DNA of 64,000 nucleotides from Alistipes sp. (GTDB lineage Bacteria > Bacteroidota > Bacteroidia > Bacteroidales > Rikenellaceae), in assembly GCA_022782405.1 (NCBI GenBank), contig JALFNK010000011.1, forward strand, positions 1 to 64,000. Direction: 5' to 3'. Position numbers and translations under genes: made by a program. Shown here piece after piece: positions 44,654 through 54,167 of this stretch; position 1 is the stretch's first letter, and the number at the start of each line of letters is the position of its first letter. The notes beneath the pieces are model-generated. The model worked only from the letters and a program-made list of their open reading frames with translations, was not told where the DNA came from and ran no database searches.

Positions 44654-45673
44654 TCAACGCCACCGTTTGGTCCGGAAGACGAAGTAGGCAGCAAGCCCCA
44701 CGATCAGCATGACGCCCCAGGCCATCGCATAGCCGTAACGCCACTCCAACTCGGGCATGTCGTGGAAATTCATGCCCCAGACTCCGACCAGGAAGGTCAG
44801 CGGAATGAAGATCGTCGATACGATCGTCAGCCGTTTCATGATGTCGTTCATCCGCAGGTCATTGTTCGCCGTGTAGAGATCCATGAGCGACGAAAGGGTC
44901 TCGCGACACCCGTCGATAAGCTGCGTTACATGTTGCAGATGGTCATTCACGTCATTGAAAAAAGGCAGGTTCTCTTCGCGGATCAACCCTGCATCGGAGC
45001 GCAGCAACCGCGTATAATGATCCTTGAGCGGCAGGACAATGCGTTTGAGTTCCATATAGCGGCGGCGGTGGTTCTGCATGCGGACACTGACGTCGCGGCT
45101 GTCGGCGGCAGCAATCAGTTCCGATTCGAGGTCCTCGAGCTCATCGCCGATCGACATGGCTACCGAAATATAATTGGCAGTCAGCTCGTTGATCATTACC
45201 GAAAAGAGGTAATCCGACGTGCGCTGGCGGATCTTGAGCACATTGTTGCGCAGGGCCTCGACCACCCCGTCATAGAAAGCCGCTTCTCCTTCGGTGAAAC
45301 TCAACACGAAATTGCAGCCCTGTATGAGCCGTACGCGAATCACACGGTCCTGGCAAACGATACTTGATATCAGGAAATTGTAATCGTCGGATACATCTAC
45401 CTTGCTCGGATGGTCCACATTGAGTATATCCTGTACGGCCAGGAAATCGACCCCGAAGTGCGTGCAGACCTCCTGGATGCAGGCGGCATCCTCCAATCCG
45501 TGGACCCGGACCCAGAGTTTCTCGGCGGGATCCCTCGCGGGTTCGAACTTCGAAAAATCGTCGCACAACGTCTCCCCGAATTCTTCGGCCGTATAGCGGA
45601 TCAGATGGATGTGTGTCTTCGTGCGGCTCTCGCCGTTGTAGGCAAGTTTCTCGGTCAGCAGATTGTTTTTCAT
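44654..45673 (-). CDS. corA: CorA-type magnesium/cobalt transporter
   Basis: 339 aa. A large cytoplasmic N-terminal domain is followed by two C-terminal membrane helices (TIVSTIFIPLTFLVGVW, then AMAWGVMLIVGLAAYFVF) with the signature GMN in GVWGMNFHD between them. It forms a pentameric Mg2+ channel. It starts 10 bases after the tamL stop on the same strand, so it is likely the last gene of the tamB-tamL-corA unit. Confidence 0.95.
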   Translation of the reverse strand: MKNNLLTEKLAYNGESRTKTHIHLIRYTAEEFGETLCDDFSKFEPARDPAEKLWVRVHGLEDAACIQEVCTHFGVDFLAVQDILNVDHPSKVDVSDDYNFLISSIVCQDRVIRVRLIQGCNFVLSFTEGEAAFYDGVVEALRNNVLKIRQRTSDYLFSVMINELTANYISVAMSIGDELEDLESELIAAADSRDVSVRMQNHRRRYMELKRIVLPLKDHYTRLLRSDAGLIREENLPFFNDVNDHLQHVTQLIDGCRETLSSLMDLYTANNDLRMNDIMKRLTIVSTIFIPLTFLVGVWGMNFHDMPELEWRYGYAMAWGVMLIVGLAAYFVFRTKRWR

Positions 45674-45683
45674 TGTTCGCAGG

Positions 45684-48005
45684 TTAGAAGGGATAGCCTA
45701 TGGCCAGGTGGAAGCCCAGACCGTCCCGGAATTTCGAAATGTTGTAATAGCCCCGTTTGTCGGGGTTCGGATAGGGCGTATGGATTCCGATGCCCAGATC
45801 GGCGCGGATCACCAGATAGCTAATGTCGTAACGCAGACCGAAGCCCGTTCCCAAGGCGATCTCGTTGAAGAATCCCTTCCACTTGAGCTCGGCACCGGGC
45901 CGGTCCGGATCGGCCTTCAGCAACCAGACGTTTCCCGCATCGAGAAACACCGCACCGCCCAGGCGCCCCATGATCGCAAAGCGGTATTCGACATTGGCCT
46001 CCAGCTTGAAGTCGCCCGTCTGATCCAAATACCCGTTCGGATTCCCGCTTGCGGGACGGTAGCTGCCCGGACCGATCGACCGCACGGTGAAGGCCCGGAT
46101 GCTGTTCGCTCCGCCGATATAGAACTGCTCACTGTAGGGCATCACCTCCGAATTGCCGTAGGCATACCCCACTCCGACAAGGAAACGGGTAGCCAGACAA
46201 TTTTCCCGCCGGCCGATACGCTGGTAGAACTTCAGCTCGCTGACCTCCTTGACGAACTGCGAAAAGCGGTTGCCGAAGAGATATTGCGGCTGATGCTCGC
46301 CGGCGAGCGCCAGGATGCCCGAAAGGATGTTGCCGGCCGAGGTCAGGCTGTTCTGCCAGACCAGACGGCGGGCGCCCCGCACCCCGTAGCTCTTTTCGAA
46401 GGTGTAGGCATAGCCGATCGAGGGAACGAACTGATTTCGGAAACTCATGGCAATGGAGGGATTCTCCTCCATCGTACGGTCGAAATCCTCGGTCGTATGG
46501 AGCAGTTTGTTGTAGGTGAGCTTCAGGAGAGTCAGGACATGACGGCTGTACGGCGAGGTGCGGAAGGCGTAGCCGGCCGACCCGCTGAAGGCCGCCAGCC
46601 GGAAAAAATCGGGCCGATTCATCAGATCGACCTCCAGCTGGTAGGAGGTCGTTCCGTCATAGCGCCGCCGCCCGGCCAGGAAACGCGGCAGCTGCAGCCG
46701 CGGAATATCGAGCGAAGCGTTCAGCCCCAACTCATAGGAGTTGAGTTGCGACGAACGGCCTCCGGAGTTTTTGTTTCCCGTCTGCCATTCGTAGGCGCCG
46801 TTGAGTTTGAGCGAGAGCACCTCCCCGCCCCGGAACAGGTTGTTGTGGCTCGCCTTGAGCGTAATGCCGGGTCCGAGAAAGCTGTTCGACTTGGAGGTAA
46901 CGTCCGTTTCGAGCGACACTTCGAGCGGATCCTCGATCTGGGCGTCGATGCCGACATCGAGCCGCCCGCCTTCCTGCAGCGTATCGGGTGCCACATTCAG
47001 GCTCACCGAACGGAAGATACCCAGTTTGTTCAGCGCCGTCAGCGTACGATTCTGCGCATCGACGGTGAAGAGCTGTCCTTCGTGCAGATCGAGCGTCCGG
47101 GCCAGAAGCCTCGGCCGGATCTTCAAGGGCCGCGAAGCCAGGACCTGCACATCGCCCATGCGGAGAGTATCCTCGGGCACCTTATCCGAAGAATCGGTCA
47201 GATGCACGGCGATACGTCCGATCCGGTACTGCCGAAGCGCCAGGGGCGGGACGGTTGCCCCGAGTCCGAGTCTCAGGGCGACTCTCCGGGATGCAAGCGT
47301 CGTATCGGCCAGATATTCCAGGTATTCGGGCCGAAAATAGTAATAGCCCCGGTTTCGCAGCACGTCGGTGATCCGCTGTCTTTCGAGGGTCAGCGTATCG
47401 AGATTGTACTGCGCCCCTTCGCGCAGGAGCGAGGTGGCGCGCAGGCTGTCGATCAGCGGTGCCAGCGTTCCGTCGATCGCCGGATACGAGATGGCGGAGT
47501 AATGCCATGGCGGTGCTACGCGCAGCGTGTAGTCCACGCGCGCCTTGCGGCCCCGTTTCCGGTACAACAGCGAATCCGTCGCCCGGGACCCGAAGTAGCC
47601 GTAATTCTCGAGCGCCTGCACGGCGACCTGGGTCCGCAGCGAAGGCTGCACTTTCGAAATCAATACGGGCTCCTTGGCCAGCCGACGGTAGAGCCAGTAT
47701 TTGAACCCGCGTTCCTTCGGGGTGTACAGGTAGTTGTAAGCCCACAGGCCGATCGGCAGCGGAGTCCGAAGCCAAGGCGCATAGAGCGGGTTGTTCGGTG
47801 CCACGGAGAGCGGGGAACGGGCCGCCGCTTCGGCCGCCGACAGGAGCACGACGCCCGAATCAGGTTCGATACGGATCCGGTGCACGCCCGTATAGAGCAC
47901 CTCGTCGGAGGCAAGACGCCGTGTGGTCGAGCACCCCGCAAACAGCAATGCCGCGAGCAGCACCGCCAGGAGGCTACTGCCGTGTATGTTCCCCGTCCGA
48001 TTCAT
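45684..48005 (-). CDS. tamL: TamL: lipidated BamA/TamA-family outer-membrane protein
   Basis: About 773 aa from ATG at 48005. It has a lipoprotein signal (LAVLLAALLFAGC, Cys about 25). POTRA-like repeats occupy ~30-400 (VDYTLRVAPPWHYSAI, QLFTVDAQNRTLTALNKLGI). The rest is a 16-strand Omp85 barrel, with YIGGANSIRAF...R as the conserved L6 region and a C-terminus of ...FHLAIGYPF. Lipidated TamA equivalents are known in Bacteroidetes as TamL, pairing with TamB. The gene overlaps the tamB end by 32 bases. Role: transport of lipids or proteins to the outer membrane. The longer frame up to 48344 lies inside tamB and is not coding. Confidence 0.85.
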   Translation of the reverse strand: MNRTGNIHGSSLLAVLLAALLFAGCSTTRRLASDEVLYTGVHRIRIEPDSGVVLLSAAEAAARSPLSVAPNNPLYAPWLRTPLPIGLWAYNYLYTPKERGFKYWLYRRLAKEPVLISKVQPSLRTQVAVQALENYGYFGSRATDSLLYRKRGRKARVDYTLRVAPPWHYSAISYPAIDGTLAPLIDSLRATSLLREGAQYNLDTLTLERQRITDVLRNRGYYYFRPEYLEYLADTTLASRRVALRLGLGATVPPLALRQYRIGRIAVHLTDSSDKVPEDTLRMGDVQVLASRPLKIRPRLLARTLDLHEGQLFTVDAQNRTLTALNKLGIFRSVSLNVAPDTLQEGGRLDVGIDAQIEDPLEVSLETDVTSKSNSFLGPGITLKASHNNLFRGGEVLSLKLNGAYEWQTGNKNSGGRSSQLNSYELGLNASLDIPRLQLPRFLAGRRRYDGTTSYQLEVDLMNRPDFFRLAAFSGSAGYAFRTSPYSRHVLTLLKLTYNKLLHTTEDFDRTMEENPSIAMSFRNQFVPSIGYAYTFEKSYGVRGARRLVWQNSLTSAGNILSGILALAGEHQPQYLFGNRFSQFVKEVSELKFYQRIGRRENCLATRFLVGVGYAYGNSEVMPYSEQFYIGGANSIRAFTVRSIGPGSYRPASGNPNGYLDQTGDFKLEANVEYRFAIMGRLGGAVFLDAGNVWLLKADPDRPGAELKWKGFFNEIALGTGFGLRYDISYLVIRADLGIGIHTPYPNPDKRGYYNISKFRDGLGFHLAIGYPF

Positions 48006-51000
48006 CGTGTTTTTCGTTTTTCTTCGTTTTCGGCCGCCCGGAGCGGAACAGATCGCCCAGACGCGCCATCCGCTTGCGGATGACGAACCCCACACCGGTC
48101 TGGGTGATCTCCCCTTCGAGAATTTCGTATCCCGTATGACGGAAAACCCGGATATACATGTTCCCGCTCTTGGTGAGGAGGTATTCGAGCGACAGGTCGT
48201 CGATGAGGTTCTCGCGCAGGTTCTCCGACGGATCGCTGTCCGTGCTGAACTTGCCGCCGATAACGGCCCGTATGCGGTTGCTGAAGAGGTTTTTCGACAG
48301 TCGGTACGAGTAGTCCGTATGCTGTCCGCCCGGATCGTCGGCATCGTACGAGTCGATGCCGAAGCTCAGATCCACCCCTTTCAGACTGTTCTGCGCCCAT
48401 TGGTTCAGCTCCTTCTGGATGAAGGCATTGAGCGGATTTCCCGTCTGGACTTTCGCCATCGTTCCGGGGCCGTTGTAAGTGTTGTATATCAGCAGGTTCA
48501 TCGCCTGCATGGCACGCTGTTCGGGAGTCAGCGAACGCAGTGCGTTCTGCATCGACAGGTCATCGGGAGCCGAGAGGTCGAAGGTTACCGAAAGGTCGTT
48601 GAGTGTATTGCTGATCCGGATCGAGATGTCGAAATTCACCGACCGCGACTGCTCCCCGTCGGTCGAGACACTGGCCCGCACACGCTCCACGGCCGTGATA
48701 TTGAACGCCGGGTCGGCCACATCGCCCACCCATTCCACATAACCGTCGGGAAGGATCTTAAAGTTCTTCTGTGAGATGACCGGCGGATTGTAGCGCACCA
48801 TGCCGCCCGAAAGCAGATATTTTCCCGAGAGGTTCACATCCCCGAGGGGATTCATCGTGAAGGTCAGCGAGCCGCCGCCCTCGAGATCGATCCGATTGCT
48901 GCCGTCGGACGAGAGGTCCACGCCGGCCCGGACGTCGTTGCCGATGTCGATGCCGAGCTGGACATCCATACCGCCGAGACGCGCCGTCTTGGCCGGAGCC
49001 TCAAGCAGCGGCTCCTCGTCCAGTTCGCTGAACGAAACGAAACGGACGATCTGCTGCGGCCGGTTCTCCACCTCCATCGGGGCATTCTGCATGACATAAC
49101 CTACCTCCGTACCGTTCAGCAACGCGACACGTCCCCGGACCGCCAAAGCATCGAGCGGACCGCGGGCCGTCAGGTCCGCATTGAGCGACGCCACACCGTA
49201 AACCTCCGTACGCGCCTTGCGGGCGACATCGACAAATCGGAAATCCGAAGCCCGCAATCCGAGATCGGCCGTCGCACCGCCAGCCGCCAGAAAGTCCACA
49301 TTGCCGCGGATCGTCAGCGGCGCCCCATTGGGGGCATAGAGGGCATAGTCATCGAATCGCAACTGCCCGTTGCGCAGCCGGATCGTGTCCTCTGCCAAAC
49401 GGAACGTCGAACCGATCATGGGCACACGCACCTTGGTCGCGGCAAAGCACAAAGCCCCGTCGATCCCGGGATGTCCGGTATCGCCTCCCAGATGTACCCG
49501 GGCCCACAGGTCGCCCGACAGACGGAGCAGCTCCGCCGGAAGGAAGGGATCGATACGCTGCAACGGGAATCCGGAAACGGTCAGCTGCACATCGAGCGGC
49601 TCGTCGCGTTCCGCACGGTAATCGCCGCGGGCCGCAAGAACCTCCTGCCCGTCGAGCGTCAGCCGTGCGTCGGCCCGATGGCCGCGTCCCTGTCCGTAGC
49701 GGACGCCGAGCGCCACATCGCCGAAAGGCTGCTTCCGATAGGTAAGGCTGTCGAGCGAAAGGTCGCCCCGAACGGCAAGGCTGTCCGACGACAATCCGAC
49801 AAAAAGATCAGCTCCGAATGTTCCGCCCGCCGGCGGAGCCGAGGGCAGCAGGCCGAGCGCCGCACCGATATCGACACCGCCGACATCTATCTGCAAACCT
49901 CCGATTCCGGTATCTGTGGCAGGAAGGCTTCGAAGTGCGAAACGACGGGAGCCGCAATGCAGATCGAGATCGGCCGAAAGCCGCCGGTCGAAACCGTACT
50001 CCACATAGTTGCCCGCATTGACGCTCCAGGCCTCGTCCCCGAACACAGGATCGAGCGGACTCATCCGCGCCCGGAAAAGGCTGTCGTTCCACTCGAAGTC
50101 CCATCCGAACCGGAATCCGGTCTTCCCGGCACGATTGCGCTGAAGGAGGCGCAGCGTCCCCGCATGTTGTCCGATACGGCCGTAGAGCGCCGCCTGCGCC
50201 AAATGGTCCAGGTGTCCGGGACCATTCGCTATACGCAGCCCGTATTCCAACTCACTGCCCTGCTGCCGGAATCCCGTCTCCACGCTGTCCAGCACAAAAC
50301 CCGAAGTCGTCAACCCTTCGATCTGCAGGCGCAACGCCGCAGGCGTTTCGGGACCGCTGCCGCCAGAGGCACGCAGCGCCTTGAAAGCCAGCCGTTTCGT
50401 CTTCAGATAGTTGTTCAGGATATTGTTCCGTCCGGCATTGACACGAAGCGTAAAGGGCGGCAGCACCTCCTGCAGCGCCGCCATATCGAATGTTCTTTCA
50501 TGCAACTGGGCGTCGAGCCGGCCGACGCTCCGCATGATGCGGACGGTCAGCGAATCGAGCGGAACAGGCGATGCAAAAGCCAGTGAAAGGTCTCCCGAAG
50601 CAGCTCCTGCCTGAACCGACACACTGTCGGTGCTGAAAGTAAGGCTCGTCGGACGGATGCGGTCCGTCCGATAACCGTTGCGGATCGTAAGGCTGTCCAG
50701 CTCCAACCGGGCCTCCCGACTGCCGGCAACGGTTGCCGCCGCCCGCAGGGCGAGCAGGAAGGAGCCACCGATCGGCTCGGCCGTCAGTCCCATGCGTTGC
50801 AGATCGAACCCGGCAACCGGCCCCTGCAGGCACACCTCCTGCCGCTCCTCGGAGAGGTTTCCGGAGAACGTCATATCCAACCGCAACGCATCGTTGCGGT
50901 CGGCAACCGTCCCCGACAACCGTCCTTCGGAGAGCGAGGCCTTCAGCTCCGGACCGCCGAAATCGTATCCCCGGAACTCCATCCGGTCGATCTGCGTCCG

Positions 51001-52707
51001 CAACGTGGCACGGGTACGTTCCGACAGAGGGTCAAATCCCGCTCCTTCGGCCTCCAGCGCCAAATCGACACACCCGAGCGAATCCGCCGGAAGGAACCGT
51101 CCCAGCGGAAAACTGTCGCAACGCAATGCCGTACGGTAGGCATCCGATGCCGGATCGAATTCCGCGGCCGCCGAGAGAGTGCCTCCGGCGACCGACAGGA
51201 GCAGATCGGCCGCGACACGTCCGCGATCTGCCGTTGCCGTGCCGCGCAAAGTCATTTCGCGGGGAAGCGCGATGCGCCGCCGCAAAGCCGTATCGGGCAG
51301 GAGTTCCCGCAACGGATCGAGATTCCGAAGGTCGCCCGACAAGCGTGCGGAAGCTACGGTCCACTTCGGATCCGGAAGATTCTTTGCCGTTCCGAAAATA
51401 TTTATTCTCAACATGTCGGGAATTGACAGATAAAGTACCGCTTCAGGAATGTTTCCGAGCGTTCCCGAGGCGGAAAAACGCCCCGACAACACCCGGCTCC
51501 GCAAGCTGCGGGGAAGTACGATCCAGGGCTCCACATCCGCTGCCGCAAGCGACATGTGCACTTCGGCCGCAAGCGGAGCCGACGGGTCCAGCGATACGAG
51601 TCCGGCCCCGGCCCGCAGTTCCGCACCGATCTCCGACCGGGGTGTCGCAATCCGGAATCCGGCGAGCGAGATACCCGTGCTGTCCATCGAAAAGCGCCCA
51701 GCGGCATCGCGCACGACCAGACCGCTCCGTTCGGCAAAGGAGAGTCCAGCGAACTGCAGGGCGATGTCGCCGCCGCGGTTCCACAACGAATCGATCTCGA
51801 GATCCACCCCGGTCAGTTCGAGGGCCTCGGGATCGAAGCCGGCAGCGGGCTTATGTCCCAGAGTTCCATAGGCCATGTTATTGTTCCGAAGGATGATCCG
51901 CCCCACACGCACCTGCCACGGCACGGCCGGGGAGGCGGATTCGACGGATACAGCCGCCGAAGGGTCCGCTTCTTCGGTGGGAACGGCAGCCTTCCGGTAG
52001 GCATACGCCCCCCGATCCAGCCCAAGACGGGAAACCGCCACCTGCGAGGCTGCAAGATCCACCTCGCAGCCATCCACCGTTCCATCGGCAAGGATCGTCT
52101 CGAGTTCCGTTCCTTCGGGAGCTGTCCGCATCCGGAACGCGGTGTTCGATACCGTGAGACGTCCGACCGAGATGCGCCACGGCTGTGCTGCCGCGGTGTC
52201 CGCCTTGGGAGCGGATTCGGCGGATGGTCCGAGATCGAGGGCTACGTCGGCCCGTGCAAGGTCGGCGCGAAACAGGAAGAGGGCGTGTTTGCGAAGATCG
52301 ATCCGGGCAATCCGCAACACCAGGTCGCCCACTTCCACGCGGGCATTCATCCCGGCAAGCGAATCGGCATAGCAGACTCCGAGCTCGGAAATCTTCAGGT
52401 CGCGCACCGCGAGCTCCCCCCGCAGCAGAGGCAGCGGAGCAACCCGCACATCCAGGCACCCGCAACGCAACAGCGTATCTCCGCCGTCGCACAGCACCGC
52501 CCGATCGACCGTCAGATGCAGCGGAAAGGCCAGACGGATGCGTGTAACGGAGAGTTCCATGCCAAGCGTGCGCGAGAGATACTCCTCCGCGCGGGTACAG
52601 GCCCAGCGCTGTACGGCAGGCACATAAAGTGCCGTCGGCAGAAGCATCAGCAGAACGATGACGAGAAGCAGTCCCCGCAGCAGGTATTTGAGAATCTTTC
52701 CGAACAT
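47974..52707 (-). CDS. tamB: TamB-like inter-membrane bridge protein
   Basis: About 1577 aa. One N-terminal membrane helix (~9-30, YLLRGLLLVIVLLMLLPTAL) is followed by an AsmA-like start (VQRWACTRAEEYLSRTLGME) and a very long repetitive beta structure of the bridge-like lipid-transfer type. The C-terminal DUF490/TamB domain is clear (ENRPQQIVRFVSFSELDEEP, LNLSGKYLLSGGMVRYNPPV-like, NDLSVTFDLSAPDDLSMQNA, MNLLIYNTYNGPG). It spans the periplasm from the inner membrane to TamL. A GTG at 52716 would add three residues; ATG at 52707 is preferred. It is the first gene of the unit. Confidence 0.9.
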   Translation of the reverse strand: MFGKILKYLLRGLLLVIVLLMLLPTALYVPAVQRWACTRAEEYLSRTLGMELSVTRIRLAFPLHLTVDRAVLCDGGDTLLRCGCLDVRVAPLPLLRGELAVRDLKISELGVCYADSLAGMNARVEVGDLVLRIARIDLRKHALFLFRADLARADVALDLGPSAESAPKADTAAAQPWRISVGRLTVSNTAFRMRTAPEGTELETILADGTVDGCEVDLAASQVAVSRLGLDRGAYAYRKAAVPTEEADPSAAVSVESASPAVPWQVRVGRIILRNNNMAYGTLGHKPAAGFDPEALELTGVDLEIDSLWNRGGDIALQFAGLSFAERSGLVVRDAAGRFSMDSTGISLAGFRIATPRSEIGAELRAGAGLVSLDPSAPLAAEVHMSLAAADVEPWIVLPRSLRSRVLSGRFSASGTLGNIPEAVLYLSIPDMLRINIFGTAKNLPDPKWTVASARLSGDLRNLDPLRELLPDTALRRRIALPREMTLRGTATADRGRVAADLLLSVAGGTLSAAAEFDPASDAYRTALRCDSFPLGRFLPADSLGCVDLALEAEGAGFDPLSERTRATLRTQIDRMEFRGYDFGGPELKASLSEGRLSGTVADRNDALRLDMTFSGNLSEERQEVCLQGPVAGFDLQRMGLTAEPIGGSFLLALRAAATVAGSREARLELDSLTIRNGYRTDRIRPTSLTFSTDSVSVQAGAASGDLSLAFASPVPLDSLTVRIMRSVGRLDAQLHERTFDMAALQEVLPPFTLRVNAGRNNILNNYLKTKRLAFKALRASGGSGPETPAALRLQIEGLTTSGFVLDSVETGFRQQGSELEYGLRIANGPGHLDHLAQAALYGRIGQHAGTLRLLQRNRAGKTGFRFGWDFEWNDSLFRARMSPLDPVFGDEAWSVNAGNYVEYGFDRRLSADLDLHCGSRRFALRSLPATDTGIGGLQIDVGGVDIGAALGLLPSAPPAGGTFGADLFVGLSSDSLAVRGDLSLDSLTYRKQPFGDVALGVRYGQGRGHRADARLTLDGQEVLAARGDYRAERDEPLDVQLTVSGFPLQRIDPFLPAELLRLSGDLWARVHLGGDTGHPGIDGALCFAATKVRVPMIGSTFRLAEDTIRLRNGQLRFDDYALYAPNGAPLTIRGNVDFLAAGGATADLGLRASDFRFVDVARKARTEVYGVASLNADLTARGPLDALAVRGRVALLNGTEVGYVMQNAPMEVENRPQQIVRFVSFSELDEEPLLEAPAKTARLGGMDVQLGIDIGNDVRAGVDLSSDGSNRIDLEGGGSLTFTMNPLGDVNLSGKYLLSGGMVRYNPPVISQKNFKILPDGYVEWVGDVADPAFNITAVERVRASVSTDGEQSRSVNFDISIRISNTLNDLSVTFDLSAPDDLSMQNALRSLTPEQRAMQAMNLLIYNTYNGPGTMAKVQTGNPLNAFIQKELNQWAQNSLKGVDLSFGIDSYDADDPGGQHTDYSYRLSKNLFSNRIRAVIGGKFSTDSDPSENLRENLIDDLSLEYLLTKSGNMYIRVFRHTGYEILEGEITQTGVGFVIRKRMARLGDLFRSGRPKTKKNEKHDESDGEHTRQ

Positions 52708-53012
52708 TTCCGACACCGGGCTCCGCGCGGGCGGCCCCGGGGAATATTGCGCATTTCAAATCGTGTGCAAGTTACGAAAAAATCCCGCACGGGATTCGGA
52801 GGAACCCGACATAAAAGGCCCGATTCGAAGTATTTATCGACCGCAGCAACCGATGCCCAGACAAAGCGCAGGAATTCCTCTGCCGAAACAGCCTCCGGAA
52901 TCTGCGGTACGGTGGCCCGAATCAGCCGGGCGCCACAAAAATTCGGTTTTCGGGTCCATATTTGCAAAAAATAGCGTATCTTCGAACAAAAATTCAGCCG
53001 AATCCCTCGAAA
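52708..53012. other. Intergenic region between tamB and the F420-type gene
   Basis: 305 bases between divergent genes. Near the right end there are two near-miss plus-strand -7 boxes (CATATTTG at ~52959-52966 and TATCTTCG a little further on), likely serving the gene at 53013. I could not find a minus-strand promoter for tamB with confidence, and I see no gene or RNA. Confidence 0.35.
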
Positions 53013-54158
53013 ATGCGCCCCATCAGCGACAAACGCACCTGCTGCGGATGCGAAGCCTGCGCGGCGATCTGCCCGCAACAATGCATCCGCATGGAGGAGG
53101 ATGCCGAAGGATTCCGTTACCCCGTAACAGACCCGAACCGCTGCATCGACTGCGGATTGTGCGAGCACATCTGCCCCGAACGACATCCCGCCGCAGTCCG
53201 CACGCCTTCGGAGTGCTATGCCGCCCGGGCCCGGAATGCGGAGATCTGTGCGGCAAGCTCCTCGGGCGGCATCTTTCCGCTGCTGGCTGCGGAGACCATT
53301 CGTGCCGGAGGCGTCGTTTTCGGCGCAGCTTTCACACCGGAGGGTGAAGTCGCCCACCGCAAGGCAGCCACTCTCGCGGAGATTCACCCTCTTGCCAAGT
53401 CGAAATATGTCCAAAGCCGCCCCGACGGCTGTTACCAGGAGGTCGCAGCTCTGCTGCGCGAAGGCCGCCGGGTGCTCTTCACGGGAACTCCCTGCCAGAT
53501 TGCAGGACTGTATGCCTTCCTTCGGGGGAAACATTCGGAACTGCTGCTGACGGCCGAATGCCTGTGCCATGGAGTACCCAGTCCGGGGTTGTGGCGCCGC
53601 TATCTGCGGGAAATCGGCGGAGGCAGGCGGATTCTCCGGATCGATTTCCGCGACAAAAGCCTCGGGGGATGGCGCAATTACGGCTTCGCCCTACACACCG
53701 AAAGCGGCACGGAGCGCCATCCGGCCCGTGAGAACCTCTACATGCGGGGATTTCTCCGCGAGCTGACCCTGCGCCCGAGTTGCTACGCCTGCCCCTTCAA
53801 ATCGGGCCGCAGCGGCAGCGACCTTACATTGTGCGATCTGTGGAATGTCGCAGAGGTGGCCCCGCAGTTCGACGACAACCGCGGCGTAAGCCTTGTCCTG
53901 GCAAACACCCCGGCCGGAGCCGAATGGTTCCGTATGCTTGATACCGAACACACGGCACTCCCCTACGACGAGCGGGTGCGCGCCCGGAACGGAGGCTTCA
54001 GCGAGCACATCGCCGAGCATCCGCAGCGCAGGGCGTTCTTCGGGTCGCTGGCCGAGACTCGCTCCGTCATCGCCCTGCTCCGCCGTATGATCCGCCCGAC
54101 CCTTCGACAACGCCTCTACCGGAAACTACAAGCCATGTTTGCCTCCCAACCCTCATAA
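53013..54158 (+). CDS. Coenzyme F420 hydrogenase/dehydrogenase beta-subunit-like iron-sulfur protein
   Basis: About 381 aa from ATG at 53013. Two [4Fe-4S] ferredoxin motifs are at the N-terminus: Cys10-x2-Cys13-x2-Cys16-x3-Cys20-Pro and CIDCGLCEHICP. The FrhB/FdhB N- and C-terminal domains follow (SSSGGIFPLLAAETIRAGGV, LFTGTPCQIAGLYAFLRG, CLCHGVPSPGLWRRYL, CYACPFKSGRSGSDLTLCDL). This family in non-methanogens is common beside polysaccharide pyruvyl transferases in glycan clusters, as here, and probably acts as a flavin/Fe-S reductase. The reaction is unknown. The next gene starts 9 bases after its stop. Confidence 0.85.
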   Translation: MRPISDKRTCCGCEACAAICPQQCIRMEEDAEGFRYPVTDPNRCIDCGLCEHICPERHPAAVRTPSECYAARARNAEICAASSSGGIFPLLAAETIRAGGVVFGAAFTPEGEVAHRKAATLAEIHPLAKSKYVQSRPDGCYQEVAALLREGRRVLFTGTPCQIAGLYAFLRGKHSELLLTAECLCHGVPSPGLWRRYLREIGGGRRILRIDFRDKSLGGWRNYGFALHTESGTERHPARENLYMRGFLRELTLRPSCYACPFKSGRSGSDLTLCDLWNVAEVAPQFDDNRGVSLVLANTPAGAEWFRMLDTEHTALPYDERVRARNGGFSEHIAEHPQRRAFFGSLAETRSVIALLRRMIRPTLRQRLYRKLQAMFASQPS

Positions 54159-54167
54159 ACACCCGAA

